Both the position numbers and the translations under genes were made by a program. Shown piece by piece: positions 63,114 to 64,000 of a DNA stretch of 64,000 nt. Under the pieces are notes generated by a model. The model was given only the letters and a program-made list of their open reading frames with translations. It ran no database searches and was not told where the DNA came from. Location: contig OZ251464.1 of NCBI GenBank assembly GCA_965242595.1, positions 1,116,001-1,180,000 on the forward strand, in the 5' to 3' direction. The stretch is from SP197 sp965242595. GTDB lineage: Bacteria; Pseudomonadota; Alphaproteobacteria; SP197. Positions within the stretch are counted from its first letter, which is position 1. Each line of letters starts with the position of its first letter.

Positions 63114-64000
63114 ATGACCGCATCCAGACCCGAATCCAGCCCCGGATCCAGACGCTCGTTCCTGAAAGGCGGCGCGGCGGCCGGCGCAACGCTGCTGGCG
63201 GCCCCGGCCGTGCATGGGCAGTCGCCGATCCGCTGGCGGTTGCAGACCTATGCCGGCCCGGCGCTGGCCGAGCACGTCATCCGCCCGGCGGTGGATGCCT
63301 TCAACCGGGCCGCCAATGGCGAGATGGAGATCGAGCTGTTCTTCGCCGATCAGCTGGTGCCCACGGGCGAGCTGTTCCGCGCCATGCAGAACGGCACCAT
63401 CGACGCCGTCCAGTCCGACGACGATTCCATCGCTGCCCCCACCGATGTCTCGGTCTTCGGCGGCTATTTCCCGCTCGCCCTGCGCTACAGCCTCGATGTG
63501 CCGGTGCTGTTCAACCAATACGGGCTGGGCGAGATCTGGGACGAAGCCTATGCCGAGGTCGGCGGCGTCAAATGGCTCTCGGCCGGGGCGTGGGACCCGT
63601 GCCATTTCGCCACCAAGGAGCCGATCTGGAGCCTGGACGACCTCGAGGGCAAGCGCGTCTTCACCTTCCCCACCGCCGGGCGCTTCCTGCAGCGCTTCGG
63701 GGTGGTGCCGGTCACCCTGCCCTGGGAGGATATCGAGGTCGCGGTGCAGACCGGCGAGCTCGACGGCATCGCCTGGTCGGGCATCACCGAGGACTACACG
63801 GTGGGCTGGGCCGATGTCACCGACTACTTCCTCACCAACAACATCTCCGGGGCCTGGATCGGCCATTTCTTCGCCAATGAGGAGCGTTGGAACCAGCTCC
63901 CCGACCATCTCAAAAGCCTGTGGCGGCTGGCGATGGATTCCTCCCATTACTATCGCCAGCACTGGTATTGGGGCGGCGAGGCCCATCTGCGCACCCAGGG
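63114..64000 (+). CDS. TRAP transporter substrate-binding protein (DctP type), partial
   Basis: The gene is cut by the right edge of the window; 295 codons are visible. ATG 63114 follows GGGGAGGCAGAG. A twin-arginine signal (SRRSFLKGGAAAGATLLAA) is at the N terminus, with likely cleavage near HGQS. The mature part begins IRWRLQTYAGPALAEHVIRP and contains DDLEGKRVFTFPTAGRFLQRF and AVQTGELDGIAWSG, as in DctP-family proteins. It completes the Q-M-P transporter with the two preceding genes. The ligand is unknown. Confidence 0.88.
   Translation, partial: MTASRPESSPGSRRSFLKGGAAAGATLLAAPAVHGQSPIRWRLQTYAGPALAEHVIRPAVDAFNRAANGEMEIELFFADQLVPTGELFRAMQNGTIDAVQSDDDSIAAPTDVSVFGGYFPLALRYSLDVPVLFNQYGLGEIWDEAYAEVGGVKWLSAGAWDPCHFATKEPIWSLDDLEGKRVFTFPTAGRFLQRFGVVPVTLPWEDIEVAVQTGELDGIAWSGITEDYTVGWADVTDYFLTNNISGAWIGHFFANEERWNQLPDHLKSLWRLAMDSSHYYRQHWYWGGEAHLRTQ

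Overview
The window is chromosomal DNA from a GC-rich proteobacterium, most likely an alphaproteobacterium. The order tRNA-tuf-tRNA-Trp-secE-nusG-rplKAJL-rpoBC-str-S10-spc-secY-adk, the adjacent gph/glmU/glmS set, a class II DAHP synthase and a TRAP transporter all fit. I cannot name a genus.

Bases 1-29383 are one long block of transcription and translation genes. It opens with the start of rlmB (minus strand). Two tRNAs (Tyr, Gly) precede the first tuf. Then come tRNA-Trp, secE, nusG, rplK, rplA, rplJ, rplL, rpoB and rpoC. A structured gap with a good promoter candidate leads to rpsL, rpsG, fusA and a second, near-identical tuf. The S10 and spc genes then run from rpsJ to secY and adk. The alpha-operon genes (rpsM, rpsK, rpoA, rplQ) that often follow adk are absent.

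Bases 29384-40000 are accessory. An MFS transporter (minus) is followed by an AT-rich island at about 30990-33030. The island holds an adenine-type DNA methyltransferase fused to an HNH domain, a membrane-anchored unknown protein, and a fossil of the 3' end of a ureC gene. The island abuts the 3' end of the resident urease genes (ureC and a fused ureAB), and no urease maturation genes are visible. Next come two TauD-like dioxygenases, each facing a copy of a repeat-rich membrane coiled-coil gene, plus tRNA-Val and an unknown membrane protein.

Bases 40000-53500 hold gph, then glmU-glmS (UDP-GlcNAc synthesis), a nitronate monooxygenase, two tandem Tat-exported solute-binding proteins with no permease, a coiled-coil membrane-anchored protein, a large autotransporter and a broken HEPN-type gene.

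Bases 53562-64000 run on the plus strand. An alpha/beta hydrolase overlaps a ring-hydroxylating-oxygenase-like gene whose Rieske ligands are lost. Then follow a semialdehyde dehydrogenase, glutathione reductase, DAHP synthase, a nicotinate phosphoribosyltransferase-like gene and a TRAP transporter (Q, M, and P cut by the window end).

The strongest candidates for something new are the Rieske-less oxygenase, the methyltransferase-HNH island with its ureC fossil, and the divergent urease without helpers. All promoter and terminator calls were made by eye.
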